Shown: positions 37,165 to 49,269 of the stretch, one piece after another
How the letters are laid out: every line of letters starts with the position of its first letter
How positions within the stretch are numbered: the stretch's first letter is position 1
NCBI GenBank assembly: GCA_029931535.1
Contig: JAQPZY010001688.1
Span: 5,387,001 to 5,451,000 of the forward strand
Length of the DNA stretch: 64,000 nt
Origin: Margaritifera margaritifera
Lineage: Eukaryota; Mollusca; Bivalvia; Unionida; Margaritiferidae
Direction: 5' to 3'
The notes under the pieces: model-generated
Seen by the model: the letters and a program-made list of their open reading frames with translations, nothing else
Databases searched by the model: none
What the model was told of the DNA's origin: nothing
Program-made: the position numbers and the translations under genes

Positions 37165-38300
37165 ATTGTTTAGCTCACATGCCATGAGGCTTTGTGAGCT
37201 CGTTGTATGTCCATGCATCCGTTCGTCATCCATTGATCAACACTTGTTTGTTATTACTCTGGAGGCTATATTTCTTCTCCAATTTTAATCAATCTAGGAA
37301 TATGGGCTTTTATCATCAAGATCACATAGTGAGCGTGATCCACGCATATTAATGTATAATCTTCTACCTGATTGGCGGAATTTGTTACCACTCTGGAGGC
37401 CAAATTTCTGATTCTATTTTGATGAGACTTGAAATATGCTACATGTATTATGTCATCCTTATCTCAGAAGAGTTCGATAATGAGTAAGATCCTTGCATAA
37501 TAATTAGGTGATCTTGTATCTGATTGGCTGAGATTACTACCTCTGTAGAACTCATATTTCTGATCTGATTTTGATCACATTTTTGAAATATGGGATTATA
37601 TCATCAGGATCTCAGACGAGTTCGATTCTGATCGAGATCTATGCATATTAATGAGGTGATCTTGCATGAGATCGGCTGAGCTTTTTAACACTCGAGTAAT
37701 GGTATTTATGACCCGATAAGTTTAATTATGATCAAGACCTATTCCTATTAGTAAGGTGATCTTGCATCTGATTGGCTGAGGGTTTCCCCCCCCCCCCTCT
37801 CTAGAGACTGTATTTTTTTAAGGCTTTGATCAGACTTGGTAAATAAGCTTATATTATCAGGCCCTCCAAGCATATTAATAAGGTGATCTTTCACTTGATT
37901 GCAGAGCTTGTTAACACTCTAGCAACTATATTTCTGATCAGATTTGTTATCAAACTTGTTAAATAGTCTTTTATCATCAAGATGGTGGACGAGATATACC
38001 CATATTTATGATTGAATCTTAGCTAGTAACCACTCTGGAGACCAAATTTCGATCGGAGTTTACTCCAACTTGGTAAATAAGCTTATATCACCATTGTGTT
38101 AGACAGGTTCTGTAATAAGTGAGATCTGCGCATATAAATGAGATTATATTGGATCTGATTGGCTGAGCTTTTTACATCTTGAGAATTTATTTCTCATTTG
38201 CTTTAGATAAGACTTGGTAAATAGGTTTATATCATCAAGATCTTGCATGAGTTGCATTATGCGCGAGATCTTTGCAAATTAATTATACCTTTATTTTTGG
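37165..38300 (+). repeat. Subrepeat family E, about seven units of 150-170 bp
   Basis: The head AGCTCACATGCCATGAGGCT, then TCCATGCATCCGTTCGTCAT, is followed by units sharing CTCTGGAG-CTATATTTCTGAT, GAGACTTG-AAATA, TTATATCATCAAGATCTC and GATCTTGCATCTGATTGGCT. The last unit ends about 230 bases before the zinc-finger-2 exon. Confidence 0.65.
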
Positions 38301-38531
38301 AAACAGTTGTTATCAGACTATTGTAAAATAGGTGAATTCAGCATAATATAAAGTTTAGGAGATAGTTTCCATGCAGTTGTGTTCTTACAATACTACATGA
38401 ATCTGGTTAGTGAAATGAGCGATATCATGCCCATTTGTGCCTGTTGGTTTACCCTGGAGCTGTTTAAGTTGGATTAAGTGGACAAGACTAGACTGTCAGT
38501 CCATTTTAGCTGATATTGTTTTAATTTTTAG

Positions 38532-38676
38532 GGATTTTTCCGGCGCACCTTGAAAAAGAAGTTAGTGTACAAGCCATGTCGTGAAGGTTCCAAGTGTAGA
38601 ATTGATGCTGGGACACGAAACAAATGTCAATACTGCCGCTACAAGAAATGTCTCAATGCCGGCATGTCGCAGGATG
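38532..38676 (+). CDS. Nuclear receptor exon: zinc finger 2 of the DNA-binding domain
   Basis: This 145-base exon starts in phase 0 with GFFRRT and ends after the first base of a split codon at GAT-G|GTCAGT. The second C4 module reads C-x5-C-x9-C-x2-C (CREGSKC, then CQYC), followed by RYKKCLNAGMSQD. Five residues separate the first two cysteines (the D-box). Vertebrate PPARs have three there, whereas most other NR1 receptors have five. The finger-2 core otherwise follows the PPAR pattern (KLVY at the start, NKCQYCR before the recognition tail). Confidence 0.96.
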
Positions 38677-39510
38677 GTCAGTACATAGCAACCTAATCAG
38701 CGTCAGTCTATTTCAATATAAAATGTTCTTGTATGTCTCGATGCAAAAAACTGAACAAGTATTTCATAGATGATTGTGCATCTTAGATTCATATTTCAGG
38801 ACGTTTGTCATCATAATGCAATGTACTGGACATGTTTAGTCTTTTACCTGTCATAATATGGTTTATTTTGAGAACTCCATTTACATAATTTGTGTATCAA
38901 CATCAGGTTACTTGATTTATATTTAAATAAACTGTGTCAGACCTTCAGAAAATAATGGCTACAGTCATTTTTTGGGACAGTAAATTACAGTAATATGGAT
39001 GAAGTAATAGTGTTATTGCTGGTGGGTGGGTGGGTGGGATGAATGGCGGTTCCTCATGTGTCCTCTACTCTTAGAGTCAACTATAAACCAACGATCTTAT
39101 TCTAACAAGAGGTTTGGACATTTTTTGTTTGATCCTACACTATCAAAGTTAACGTCATTAAGCACTTCTTATACCGTATTTTCCATATGATTAGCGGTCG
39201 GGGGTTGGTGGGGGTGGGGTGGTGGGTGGTGGTGGCTCATTAAAATTTTCAATAAGGTGGAATGGGCTCATCAAAGAGGGCTAATCAAAAGATAACTTTC
39301 GTAAATACTTGCCAAACTGTGTTGTTAAAGTGGGAATGGGCTTATTATTAAGCATGGGACTATGAGATTAATCATCAGATAAATATGGCAATTTCATTAC
39401 AGTGTCCACTGTCACTTTAAACTTGGATCCATTTAGTTTGCCGATTATCAACACCAATTGTTGTTAGAATCATTCTCATTATGGATGCTTTGCATGTTTG
39501 TCATTTTCAG

Positions 39511-39722
39511 CTGTCAGGTTTGGGAGGATGCCTAAAACAGAAAGGGAAAAACTTCAAGCTGACAAGGAGGAGCTGGTTCAACTTTGTAGTAAACGGATTC
39601 TGGACCTCAGGACGTTGTCAGATGCCATTAAAGCGTCATTTTGCGATTGTTTTGATCGTTATTCTGTGATCTCCAACTGCCTCATTCACAGGGGATCCGT
39701 CGATCATGTCTCCACAGATAAG
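39511..39722 (+). CDS. Nuclear receptor exon: C-terminal extension and hinge
   Basis: The acceptor is TTTTCAG at 39510. The first two bases complete the Ala codon begun in the previous exon, giving AVRFGRMPKTEREKL, a hallmark of the PPAR/E75/Rev-erb branch whose MP-K-TERE form is closest to PPAR. About 70 codons run to the donor AAG|GTAATA at 39723, closing in phase 0. The rest (LVQLCSKRILDLRTLSDAIK onward) is helical and should correspond to the hinge and start of the ligand-binding domain. It includes several cysteines (CDC, NC) and is not strongly conserved. A 15-kb intron full of mobile DNA follows. Confidence 0.92.
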
Positions 39723-40068
39723 GTAATATTTTACTTTTTCCTGCCTCACACGATTTAAATTTTATTGGTGCCACTGTTGATAAAACTGTACTGTATTTTT
39801 AACATACTGTCATGTCCTCCTTCTATCCATCTTTCCGTCCGTACCTCTAACTTTTTCTAAACCGCATGGGTGGAAAAGCACCAAACTTTGTATATAGGTT
39901 GCCTATGTGATGACAATCTGTTAGAGGGGTTAACGTGTCGGCGTCCTCTGTTTGGGTCCCTTGGAGGGGTAAGAGGTAAAAAATAAAAAAAATATTGCAG
40001 TTACAGTGATATTATTTAATATATTTAGAAGACATATGAAATGCGTATTTTAAGTTTATTAAAAAGAA

Positions 40069-40148
<80 letters not shown>

Positions 40149-41150
40149 ATAGAAAGAGAGTAGAAACATGAAAGAAGAAACAATACAATATTTGCATAAC
40201 ATTTTGACACTATAATTAACACTATAATTTTTCTTTACTTTCCTACACAAATATTTAAATACAAAGATTTAATTTCACAGAGAAATATAACAGATGTCAT
40301 GCTTTGCATGAGAGAAAAGAAACGAGAAGTAAAGAAGTAAATTCTTATAGCACGAGGATACACAATATATGTAATATATAAATATTTATTTTCAGAAAAA
40401 TGAACAATGTTTACATAATATAAAGATAAAGCAGAACTTACAAAAAAAAAAAAAAGAATATTTGCATAACATTTTTAACCCTATAATGTTTCTTCACTTT
40501 TCTGCACAAATCTTAAAATAGAAAGATTTAATTACATAGAGAAACATAGCTTTGTATATGAGAGAAAAGAAATAAAAAAAAGGACGGGGGGGGGGGGCAC
40601 ATTTTATTTAATTCTGTTATTTCTTTCTTTTGTTATTTTTATTACACAAAATATAATTTCATATCAGTGATGTCTGAGAAAAAACTAGGGATATATGATA
40701 CATCAACTACATTACTTTTCAACAGCCAGAAATACAGTATCACAACTAGATTATAATTAAATATGATCATCACATTTTTAAAACAAAAATCTTAATTTGT
40801 TGTTATGCAAGCCGATAATTGTGTTTATATTTTGTCTGTTTCAGGGTCAGTTCAAAAGTAGTAAAACGGGGAATAATATTAAAATATTTACATCTATTGT
40901 TGAAAATCATTTAATATTCCCCAAAATTCTTGTGTAAATATACATTCCTAAAACAGATACATTAAAGTTTCCTTATGTTGTAAAATTCCCACAATGAGTA
41001 TGTTACTATTTTACTATTTAAAGAGGATATAATTGATTGTTGTTATTCACACTATGTATTGATACTAAAATTCTCTCAGTTTAGTATCTGGCGTACATTT
41101 GAAAGGAATAAGGTGTATAGTTTTCCAATCTAGTTCTTGCTTCTGAAAAA
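39723..41150. other. Start of intron 4: AT-rich DNA
   Basis: This stretch holds a short family-type phrase at 39830-39910 (CCGTCCGTACC, CCAAACTTTGTATATAGG), the (TA)n tract at 40074, and two related AT-rich segments. In those, TATTTGCATAACATTTT followed by a TTTCTTTACTTT or TTTCTTCACTTT phrase occurs at about 40188 and 40458, an imperfect duplication of roughly 270 bp. Nothing coding was recognised. Confidence 0.45.
40074..40145. repeat. (TA)n microsatellite, about 36 units
   Basis: Pure TA run in intron 4, 350 bases past the hinge exon. Confidence 0.97.
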
Positions 41151-42195
41151 CGCATCCATTTTTGTGAACACCTAAAATAAACTGTTTAATTTGTTTGTAG
41201 TTAAAAAAATAAATAAATAAATAAATAAAACCTAGACATTCAGCCTCATTTTATTCAGTTTGTTCTTTTATCTATATAATCCAACATCTTGGAACTGAAG
41301 ATACCAGAATATGGCATTTTATGAAGCCTTCGCTGCCATTGATAAATTTCAATTTTGATTACTCAAAAGTAAAAACGAAATGTGTAAAATCATAAATATC
41401 TTGTATATATCTTATTTCTTTATTTATCCATTTTCCATATATACATTTGTTATGAAAAGAATTCATGAATTATTCCACATTATCTGATTTCAAAATGACG
41501 CGGACTTTTCATTATAGTTATAATAACACCATACTTCGAGTATGTGCTTAGAAAATATACATCATTGAAGTCTGTTTCTTAAATGGCAGGAATTACAGCT
41601 GCATTTAAAGAAAAGTTCACCACCAAGTCTATTTATCTATTTACTTATGTTCATTTTTCAAAGTCCATTAGTTTCCTTATTTACAAAGCACTTAATCCAA
41701 CTAGCTTTCAATGAATGTATGAAAGTTTTGATGTCAATTAGAATTTTTGGGTAATTTTTCCCTTTCAACTAATATTCAAAACTATGTTTTATTTCCTTGA
41801 GAATTTCAGTTTTGGGGTTGGGTGAAACAGTTAATGGCAGTATCCATTTTGGCAAGCGAAACCTTTTAAACCGTTATTCTTCCTAATAATTTGTTATGAG
41901 CATATGCTAATTTTGTTTTATTCAAAGATCCCATTCTTAAAATATTGGATTTGTTTTAATAATTTAATCACAATCGTGAAATCTTTTAAAAATCTTTATG
42001 GGAACTTTCGTCTGAAATATCCAATATAACGGTGGCATCGTCGGCTAATAACGTTATTTTTACCTCATTTCCTAAATATTGATAACCTTTCAATGTTTCT
42101 TTCTCGTGTGATGCATACAAGAAAAGCCATATTGAAAGTACAAATAAATATGGGGATAAAGGACATCCTTGTCTAACACCTGTAGTGAGTGGAAG

Positions 42196-42830
<635 letters not shown>

Positions 42831-43284
42831 AAGACTGCAACGGGAAGGTTAGATTTTTTTTCATTTAGTTCGAAATCCCCATGAGTTTTCAATTGTAATA
42901 CCCAGTTTGATACACAATATTTGGCAGTTTTATAGAAAAAGCTAATCCATTTTTGTCAGTTCGTATCAAGTTGCGAAAATTTGGAACTTTAAACATGCAT
43001 GAGTAATCTAAACTGTCGAAAACTTTTTTAAAGCCTGCAAAAGATAAACGAACGGGTGAATCTAATATCGGTTGTATTTATAATACCATGTGAAAAGGAT
43101 TCTCATTCAGCTGCTGTTTGCCTTCCCATGAGAAACCGACACGTTTGCCTACGAGCTCTTTTGCAGCGAATTTAATGTGGGGGAAAAACTGGGACTGGCG
43201 GCAGAAGTACGGCGAAAACCAAGGCCTGGGTACGATGTATAACTGTAGTGTCAACAGCGGCTACCAACCAGTCCGTGGTGGTGC

Positions 43285-43554
43285 ATGAGAATCAGCGTGT
43301 ATGCGTTTGATCATTCAAGGAAACACAAAGTTGACTCCTTCACACAGGGCAGCGATGCTAACCACGGTTTTGTGTATTTTAAGCTGGACAAGTCACAAGG
43401 CTTTACCCAAGCCGGGGTAGAACGTCTCAATGAAAGCGTTCTTGTGTACGTTTTGGCAATCATGGGTCACAAACCGTTTCTTGCAAACGTAGAAATTATG
43501 GTCGGCCAAGCTGAGAACGCCCCCGAGTTATTACATAACGTCAGAACAAGCTAG
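43285..43554 (+). pseudogene. Polinton ORF of unknown function, left-end fragment
   Basis: An 89-codon open stretch, including SVYAFDHSRKHKVDSF and VYVLAIMGHKPFLANVEIMV, has a soluble-protein composition. Related sequence upstream in other frames suggests a longer ancestral gene broken by frameshifts. It is near the left limit of the element. It may be a minor structural protein, but no motif supports that. Confidence 0.4.
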
Positions 43555-43769
43555 ATTACGTCGTTGGGGGCGGCCTCTACATGATTCCAACTTACATGGA
43601 GTTGGTACCTATAAAGGGTATAACAACAAGCTTCTTATAGCGGTCGACAACACAACAATAGGCACCAATGTCGATATTAATTTGAGAAGGATGCCAGCAC
43701 AACTCCCGCACAAGTGCAAAACACGCCGCAACAACCGCAGTTAAATGAGCATGAAGAGGTCGGCTTTGA

Positions 43770-43928
43770 CCTGGCCGCGAAAAAGTTTCTGTTGGAACGG
43801 CAAAACCCGGCACCATGCAAAAAGTGCAGGCGTCAAAAGAAGTCGAAGACCACGAAGCCAATAAAACGGCAATAGTTGCGGGTGGCATCGCGGCAGGGCT
43901 CGTGGCCATCTGGTTTATGTGCTCCTGA
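43770..43928 (+). pseudogene. Polinton small membrane-protein remnant
   Basis: The frame through ATG 43815 ends EDHEANKTAIVAGGIAAGLV, then AIWFMCS and a stop at 43926. It is a short polar lead followed by one glycine/alanine-rich transmembrane helix at the C-terminus. An overlapping frame gives a basic stretch (PCKKCRRQKKSK). Small single-pass proteins are common in Polintons; a role in the virion is only possible. Confidence 0.4.
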
Positions 43929-44091
43929 AAAGGGCACCAAGATGAGCGGCGTGCCCCGGGCATACACAGGATGGCGTTTGTATACACTCACGTATACATT
44001 ATAGCGTGAGCACTATACATATGCGGCCCTATGGCCACCCCTGGTATACATCGATGAGTATGGTGCTCTCCTAAAACTGTGGAAAGGGGTT

Positions 44092-44388
44092 TTGAGACTC
44101 CTTCATGCTGATGGGAAGAAAGACGCCGTGTGCTCCAAAACTTTCACAGGAGAATTTACCGGAGCCAGACCAGCGGAAAGCGCGCAAGTGTGCAAGTACT
44201 GCGGGCGACGATTCGCAAGTCAAATTTTGATGTACCTTTATGTGCGTCAAACTTGCAAATTCAGAAACCGCCAAGAGGGCCTGGAGAAGCCGGTGAAGAA
44301 GCTGACGGAACTCGCCCAGCAACTGACGGCGAAATTCGACGCCATCCAGCCTCAAAATTCGCGGCTCGAAACAAAATGGCAGAGCTGA
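44092..44388 (+). pseudogene. Polinton C2HC zinc-finger / coiled-coil ORF
   Basis: This 98-codon frame has a CKYCGRRFASQILMYLYVRQ segment followed by TCKF, which is a C-x2-C...H-x-C type zinc-finger pattern in which the expected His appears replaced by Tyr. A charged, probably helical stretch follows (LEKPVKKLTELAQQLTAKFD). An overlapping frame (44130-44429) is a shadow. The role in the element is unknown; nucleic-acid binding is an inference from the finger pattern. Confidence 0.5.
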
Positions 44389-44639
44389 TGACACTGGTCA
44401 AGGGTCAGCCAGTGGCGGACGAGAACTGATCGCGCCGGCAAAGGAAAACCCACCGCTGCCACCAAAAGTGCCGCAGCCGAAAACATCGTTGCCGGCAGCA
44501 AAACCGCAGAAAGAGAAGCGGCTAACAGCAGCAGAGGCAGTAGCACTGCTCCTAGCGTTAAGGCCGCAAACAACAGAGACGGTGAAAGCGGAGTAAGTAA
44601 AAAGGGTCGCCATAAAAAGACACGATTGACCCGATAATT

Positions 44640-45480
44640 CCGGACAGAGCCGCCGCCGCTTTTTCTGCCAAGGTTTTCAGCATGCCAGCCAGCCGGTGCA
44701 GATGCTATTTTGTCCATTCGTTTGCACTGCTGGAGTCTGGTTTAGGTGCCGGTGCTGGATATGACGTTGTGCCGCCCCTGCATCCTCCTGTGACTGTGAG
44801 TACAGTCGTGCTTATGATGAACCCCACTGAGGTGAGGATCGAGGCTATAGTGATTTCCTGTTCATGAAAGAGGGTTCGCAGCCGATTTGCGAGGATTGTA
44901 TCCTCGTGGAGAATTTTGTTGATCGTCTCCCTATTCAGGGAAATTTGGCTGCGAAAGGTTTCTCGGTTAGTGCTAACAGCCTCTAGCCGCGGTTCGCGTT
45001 CCTCCTTTAGCTGACAAATGCGATCTCGTATCTCATGGCGCGACGTTTCGTCTTCAGCTTCGGTTATCTTTCTCTGCGGCGATGTGGTTATCGATCTCTG
45101 TAAGCTTTGAGAGGTTATTTGAAGTTCGCCAAATATCCCTTTGAAGCGCCCCGTCGAGGCCCAGGATATCTGGCATCGGGATGTTGTCAGGTGCCGGTGA
45201 TGCTGCTTCTTTCAGCACTGTGCCCTCGGATCCCAACACAGCCAGTAGGTTGGCATATGTGAATGCACTTGTGTCTGCTGGCAACACTTTTTGCACAGTT
45301 ACCAGTTTTTGTGCTGTCTTATTGCCTATTTCAGGTCGTTGTATGCTTAGTTTTTCATATATGCCGCGGCTATATTTAGTTGTTAGAAGGGAAAGCATGT
45401 AAGGGCTAGCACGCCGTCCCTTTGTAAATTCAAGATCAATGTTACACCTCCAAATCCTCAGTACACCGTTTTCTACAACC
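44640..45480 (-). pseudogene. Polinton minus-strand coiled-coil membrane protein
   Basis: On the minus strand, 45398-45054 is open (EKLSIQRPEIGNKTAQKLVT, LPADTSAFTYANLLAVLG, PMPDILGLDGALQRDIWRTS). A frameshift near 45055 leads to a long helical segment (RICQLKEEREPRLEAVSTNR) and then LFHEQEITIASILTSVGFII with STTVLTVTGG, a membrane helix. A later frame contains KAAAALSGIIGSIVSF. I recognise this architecture (coiled coil, an ITIAS-LT--G--IST helix, then an Ala/Gly-rich IIGSIVS helix) from proteins in invertebrate Polintons. Its function is unknown. It is opposite in strand to its neighbours. Confidence 0.6.
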
Positions 45481-45830
45481 TAGTCAGCATAGAGGATGCC
45501 TGTCTTTTATGACATTGGCCGTAAAGAAGGCGTCAACCTATTTATTGTGAATTTCATTCTTAGCTATTATTAAATTCTCTCCACGAAGAGTTAGTAGCCG
45601 GCTTTCCAACTCCTGTATCCCTTGATCTGATCTATGGGGCAGTCGATAGATACAATTTCTGCTACTTCATCTGGTAAATGAGTGTCTTCTCTACCAGAAT
45701 CTTCCATTTCATAGCCTCCTTCAGCTATGTTTTCCTCAAGCAACTATGCGGGCTGATTAAAGAAAGGACACGTGATTTCCAATATTACCGAGAGCATGTC
45801 TCAATAGGGAAATAAACTATACCCATTCCG
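45481..45830. other. Polinton spacer, no frame assigned
   Basis: This lies between the minus-strand membrane-protein remnant and the capsid pseudogene. No conserved motif was seen. It probably holds eroded 5' parts of both divergent genes and any shared promoter. Confidence 0.35.
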
Positions 45831-45834
45831 CTGC

Positions 45835-46831
45835 ATCCGTCGCGCGCTCGGTGTAAAGGGAGTCCGGAGCACCGTCGTCGTGACTAATAACCCAAGCATC
45901 GTAGACCAAAACCAACTGGTTTTTGTCAGATATCTCAACCTCGGTAGCAACGATGTCATTGTGCCTGGCATTCACAATTGCTTTGAGCGGCGGCACAGCA
46001 GCGCCGGTTGACGCCAACCGTACAATAGTGAAAACCTTGTGCCGCACCATCGTCAAGAAGATAAGTGTGAAGCTCGAAGGCAATTAACTGGCGTATATCA
46101 ACAAAGCCGACATTTGGAACGTTTATAAAGATCTTTGGTTGATTGAAAAAGAGAGGACCAACGCTGTCTACCAGGGCATCCAGAACGCAAGTACCGCCGG
46201 TATACGTATCGGAGCTTGCAGTGTCGTTGCCGCCACCCAGCCCGACGAGTCTATCACTGCTGCTGGATTTGGGAACCTCTTTATGCCGCTCGACTTCAAG
46301 CTGCTAAATGACCACATGAGATACTACCAGTCAAACCGCCTTACATTTGAGCTGACGTTTAACAACTACAGCAGGGTAATCCAGAACACTAACAAAGGGG
46401 CGAGTTACACCACCAGCGGTATCTCTCTGGAGTTCGACATTGCGACCCACGCAGATGTCGCACTGATGATCAGGCAGCAATACATGCTGAAAGTGGCTAC
46501 CTTGCACACCAATGGTTCACAAACTTTTTTGATCGTGACCCTAAATACCATCTTTTGCGACCCGAAATGCAGTACCATTTGGGTCACGACCCAGGGTTTG
46601 GGAACCACTGTTGTACACCATAGTGCTACGCCATCGCAGGGTGGTATTAAAACAAGAGATAAGATACGTGGAACATCAACCTCAACACGCCGCCAAAGAG
46701 CACAAAGGCGATAAGCATGCACTTGAGGACGCGACACAAAGCGTTAATTTCGCATGCGATACTGAGTATTTCTACGACTCCTTTTTCGATAATGTGTGGA
46801 TGACGACCGAGGGCGTCACAAACCAGATCTA
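45835..46831 (+). pseudogene. Polinton major capsid protein (double jelly-roll), frameshifted
   Basis: Recognisable blocks in order: GVRSTVVVTNNPSIVDQNQL and SNDVIVPG (first frame, near 45850-45970); ANRTIVKTLCRTIVKKISVK (next frame, to a stop at about 46084); YKDLWLIEKERTNAVYQGIQ; FMPLDFKLLNDHMRYYQSNR and LTFELTFNNYSRVI (46139-46714); SLEFDIATHADVALMIRQQY; and, after another frame change, FEDATQ-like LEDATQSVNFACDTEYFYDS and VWMTTEGVTNQI to a stop at 46831. This is the typical block order of Polinton major capsid proteins. At least two frame changes and one stop break it, and the N-terminus is not found. Confidence 0.82.
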
Positions 46832-46849
46832 AACATACAAAATGGTCAG

Positions 46850-47440
46850 TTTGTTCAGACATCTAGTAGCCTGGTGGCAAGCTCCGCACCATACCTCCCT
46901 TCTGGACGCCTGCTAGAGTTCTTTGATAACTTACAGCCACACAGCGCCATGATTGTCGACCGACGCGGGTGTGGTAAGAGCATTTTTGCCTGCGAACTGC
47001 TCGAATAGTCATTTAAGGGTCACTTCATTTTATTGTCATCATCTGCCCTACTATGCGCCTCAACAAGGCATACAAAACGCCGTGAGCCCGTGTCAAAAAA
47101 GACGCTGGAGCTTTTTTGGTCAGCCCTGAGGCCCATGATCTGGATGCCCTACTTTGTGCGTTCGCTAAAATGTTCAAGGAAACCACCAGGCTTTGTCTAC
47201 TCGACTATTGTGCCTTTCTTTCTGGCGTCAAGCATAAGGAAACTGCCCTCACTAAGCACGGCTATGTCTGCCACCATGCCGGCATCAGCGTGTGGGCCAT
47301 AACAAAAAAGCACAACGCCGTTGCCTGTGATATTCGCGAGCAGACCGCGTGGATAGCTCTCTTCTGCTGCAAATGAAGACTCATTTAGGGACACGGTGAG
47401 GTCTCGCATCCAGCGAAGAACTATGGATTTCATAAAAATG
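46850..47440 (+). pseudogene. Polinton packaging ATPase (FtsK/A32-like), frameshifted
   Basis: The first frame runs YLPSGRLLEFFDNLQPHSAM, then IVDRRGCGKSIFACELLE, with a Walker A-like GCGKS at about 46966-46983; the first Walker glycine is replaced. It then meets a stop. A second frame (47116-47376) contains LLDYCAFLSGVKHKETALTK, HGYVCHHAGISVWAITKKHN and DIREQTAWIALFCCK, the HHGISVW--TQ and REQ-AWI-LF blocks of Polinton ATPases. It would normally drive DNA into capsids. It begins directly after the capsid pseudogene, matching the usual gene order. Confidence 0.78.
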
Positions 47441-48481
47441 AAAATGTCGGCAAGCTCCTTCTGCTCACCGACCCACCAGTGTCCTTACCAGTTTGTTTCC
47501 ACCGGCAACGTTGTGTAATGTGGCAGCTTTATGTTTTGTGCGTCAAAACACTCGTGGCCTTGTGCTACGTGCTACTTAGAGTCAGACGATCAGTGAACTA
47601 TACCCAAAACTTCATATTAGCCACGGCAGAAGCTGTGAGTGACCTTGATATTGAGGAGCTACTACAACTGTTGGCGGCCAACCGGAAGGGACAACGACAG
47701 CCACTAGTGAAACATTAGTACATCATTGTGACCACCTGTCGGAGCTAGTGGCTTCTGGAGTGGCAAAAGAATACATAGGCTGCCCTAGCTCTTACATTTG
47801 CGGTCCTAAAGGCGATGAGCAATGAAGATGTTGCAAAAATCAATGTCATATACGAGGCTTAACTGGGATCCAGGATGACTGTTTCGCTGGGTTCATCTCT
47901 GATTAGCCTGTAGAAGGCGGTCGGGAGCCACGTTTTGCCCATAGACAACTGCGAGCAGCTTGCGAGGAATTTATATTCATCCGGACGTCTTTGACAAGCA
48001 TCAGCAGCCACCTCTACTTAAGGTACGGACCTGTATCAGCGCCAATTGCAGCTGGTATGATAACATATAGGAATGTGAAAAGAAAGAAGAGTAAAAAGAA
48101 CAAAAACAAGATAATGAGTGCGACAGCGGAACCGCCAGCGCAACCGAAGACGGGCGTGACATCGGATGCGTCAGAAGAACAATCTTAGGAACTGGAACAA
48201 GTCACTAAGGTTAAACATCTATGAAGAGCTGCTGCTGGTAAAAGGCCTGTTGTGATAATGAAATAGCGCCGGGCTGAGAAACAAGTCGACACTAATGCTG
48301 CTCCAGTACAGGCAGCAATGGCTAAATGAGTGGAAGATAGCGTGAGGCCATCTTATGTTCCCTGTGTCGGCCTAACTTTGGCGGTTGGCCTTGCCTACAC
48401 CTTAATCCGCAAGTGCCAGCAGCCGCTTTTAGACACACGTCCGACCCATTTCATATGGAATAGTAGTGTGAGAAACGCAAT
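47441..48481 (+). other. Polinton spacer with eroded frames
   Basis: Short open stretches such as SDLDIEELLQLLAANRKGQR (about 47640-47710) may be the ATPase C-terminus. A basic Lys-rich stretch (KRKKSKKNKNK, about 48080-48110) is also present. No further motif was recognised. Confidence 0.35.
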
Positions 48482-49230
48482 ATGTCTACACCACCATACG
48501 CCAAAGACATCGGAAACCTCCTTTACCATGGAGCAGTATTCGGTGAACTTGAGGTTGGGTATACGATGATTGCCGAACGCTTGTTAAAAATGAAACCGGC
48601 TGATCTTGGCTGTCTAGACTTCGACCACGCAACAAAGGCCGGTGCTATATGGCTGTCTAGACTTCGACCACGCAACAAAAACCGATGCTATCACAACGCT
48701 GAGCCTTTGGACACAACGTATGCTAATTAAACAAAGCATCATTCATGACAGTATTATAACGCCTGCCTTATCGCCTCTGCTGCTGCTCTCATGGTCGGAA
48801 GAGCATTTGCTAACGCCCTCGCATTATCTGGCTTAAACTACCTCTTCTCTCAGATAGGTGAGAAAAGAATCTAAAGAAGAACGCGTCCGCCACGACAAAG
48901 TTATGGAAGAACTCCAAGCTGCGCAGGTCGAGTACCAACGTAAGTGCAACCAGCGTCGCGATTGCATCAATAAAAAAAAGCAAGACGAACAGCTGGATGA
49001 ACGGGCATAACAAGACGAACTGGCGACTAGCGGAAAAACAGACGACAGTCCATAGCTCGGCGACGAGCCCTAGCTTTCTGACTTTTACACGCCCTCATTT
49101 GAGCAGCAAACATACAACCTGATATGTCTTGCGGAGTGGGGGGGGGGGGAGGGGCTCGCCGCCGTGGGCTACATGGTCTATGTATTAATATTTCTAACCT
49201 GGTCAGTACATGCATTTTTTAGCCGGAAAT
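48482..49230 (+). pseudogene. Polinton accessory coiled-coil / membrane ORF, frameshifted
   Basis: The start is MSTPPYAKDIGNLLYHGAVF, then ELEVGYTMIAERLLKMKPAD. A 43-base tandem duplication at about 48607-48692 disrupts it. Further frames give LMVGRAFANALALSGLNYLF, then VRHDKVMEELQAAQVEYQRK and LSDFYTPSFEQQTYNL, then a GGGG-coding G run at 49138-49150. I recognise this set (short N-terminal domain, NALA-SG-NYLFS helix, charged coiled coil, SDFYTPS) from proteins of unknown function in invertebrate Polintons. Several stops lie in the coiled-coil part. Confidence 0.55.
48607..48692. repeat. 43-bp tandem duplication within the accessory pseudogene
   Basis: GGCTGTCTAGACTTCGACCA and the following bases occur at 48607-48649 and again from 48650, with differences at the end of the second copy. 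The duplication is not a multiple of three and shifts the frame. Confidence 0.85.
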
Positions 49231-49269
49231 TGCAACAGGAGCTGCTCATTTGCAGACCAATAGCTGACG

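Noticed and set aside
35684..39722. E75 or Rev-erb identity for the receptor
   Set aside because: The five-residue D-box fits these, but finger-2 details, the MPKTERE segment and the last ligand-binding exon (TVEDLQ, LKLELKHNHP) match PPAR better.
43592..43987. 131-codon minus-strand frame within the Polinton
   Set aside because: The plus strand carries the membrane-protein remnant (TM helix AIVAGGIAAGLVAIWFM); the minus frame is a GC-rich shadow without recognised motifs.
44352..44717. 121-codon minus-strand frame rich in Leu, Ala and Val
   Set aside because: It is in a different frame from the recognisable KAAAALSGIIGSIVSF segment, and its Ala/Leu richness arises from GC-rich sequence. 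It was not called as a gene.
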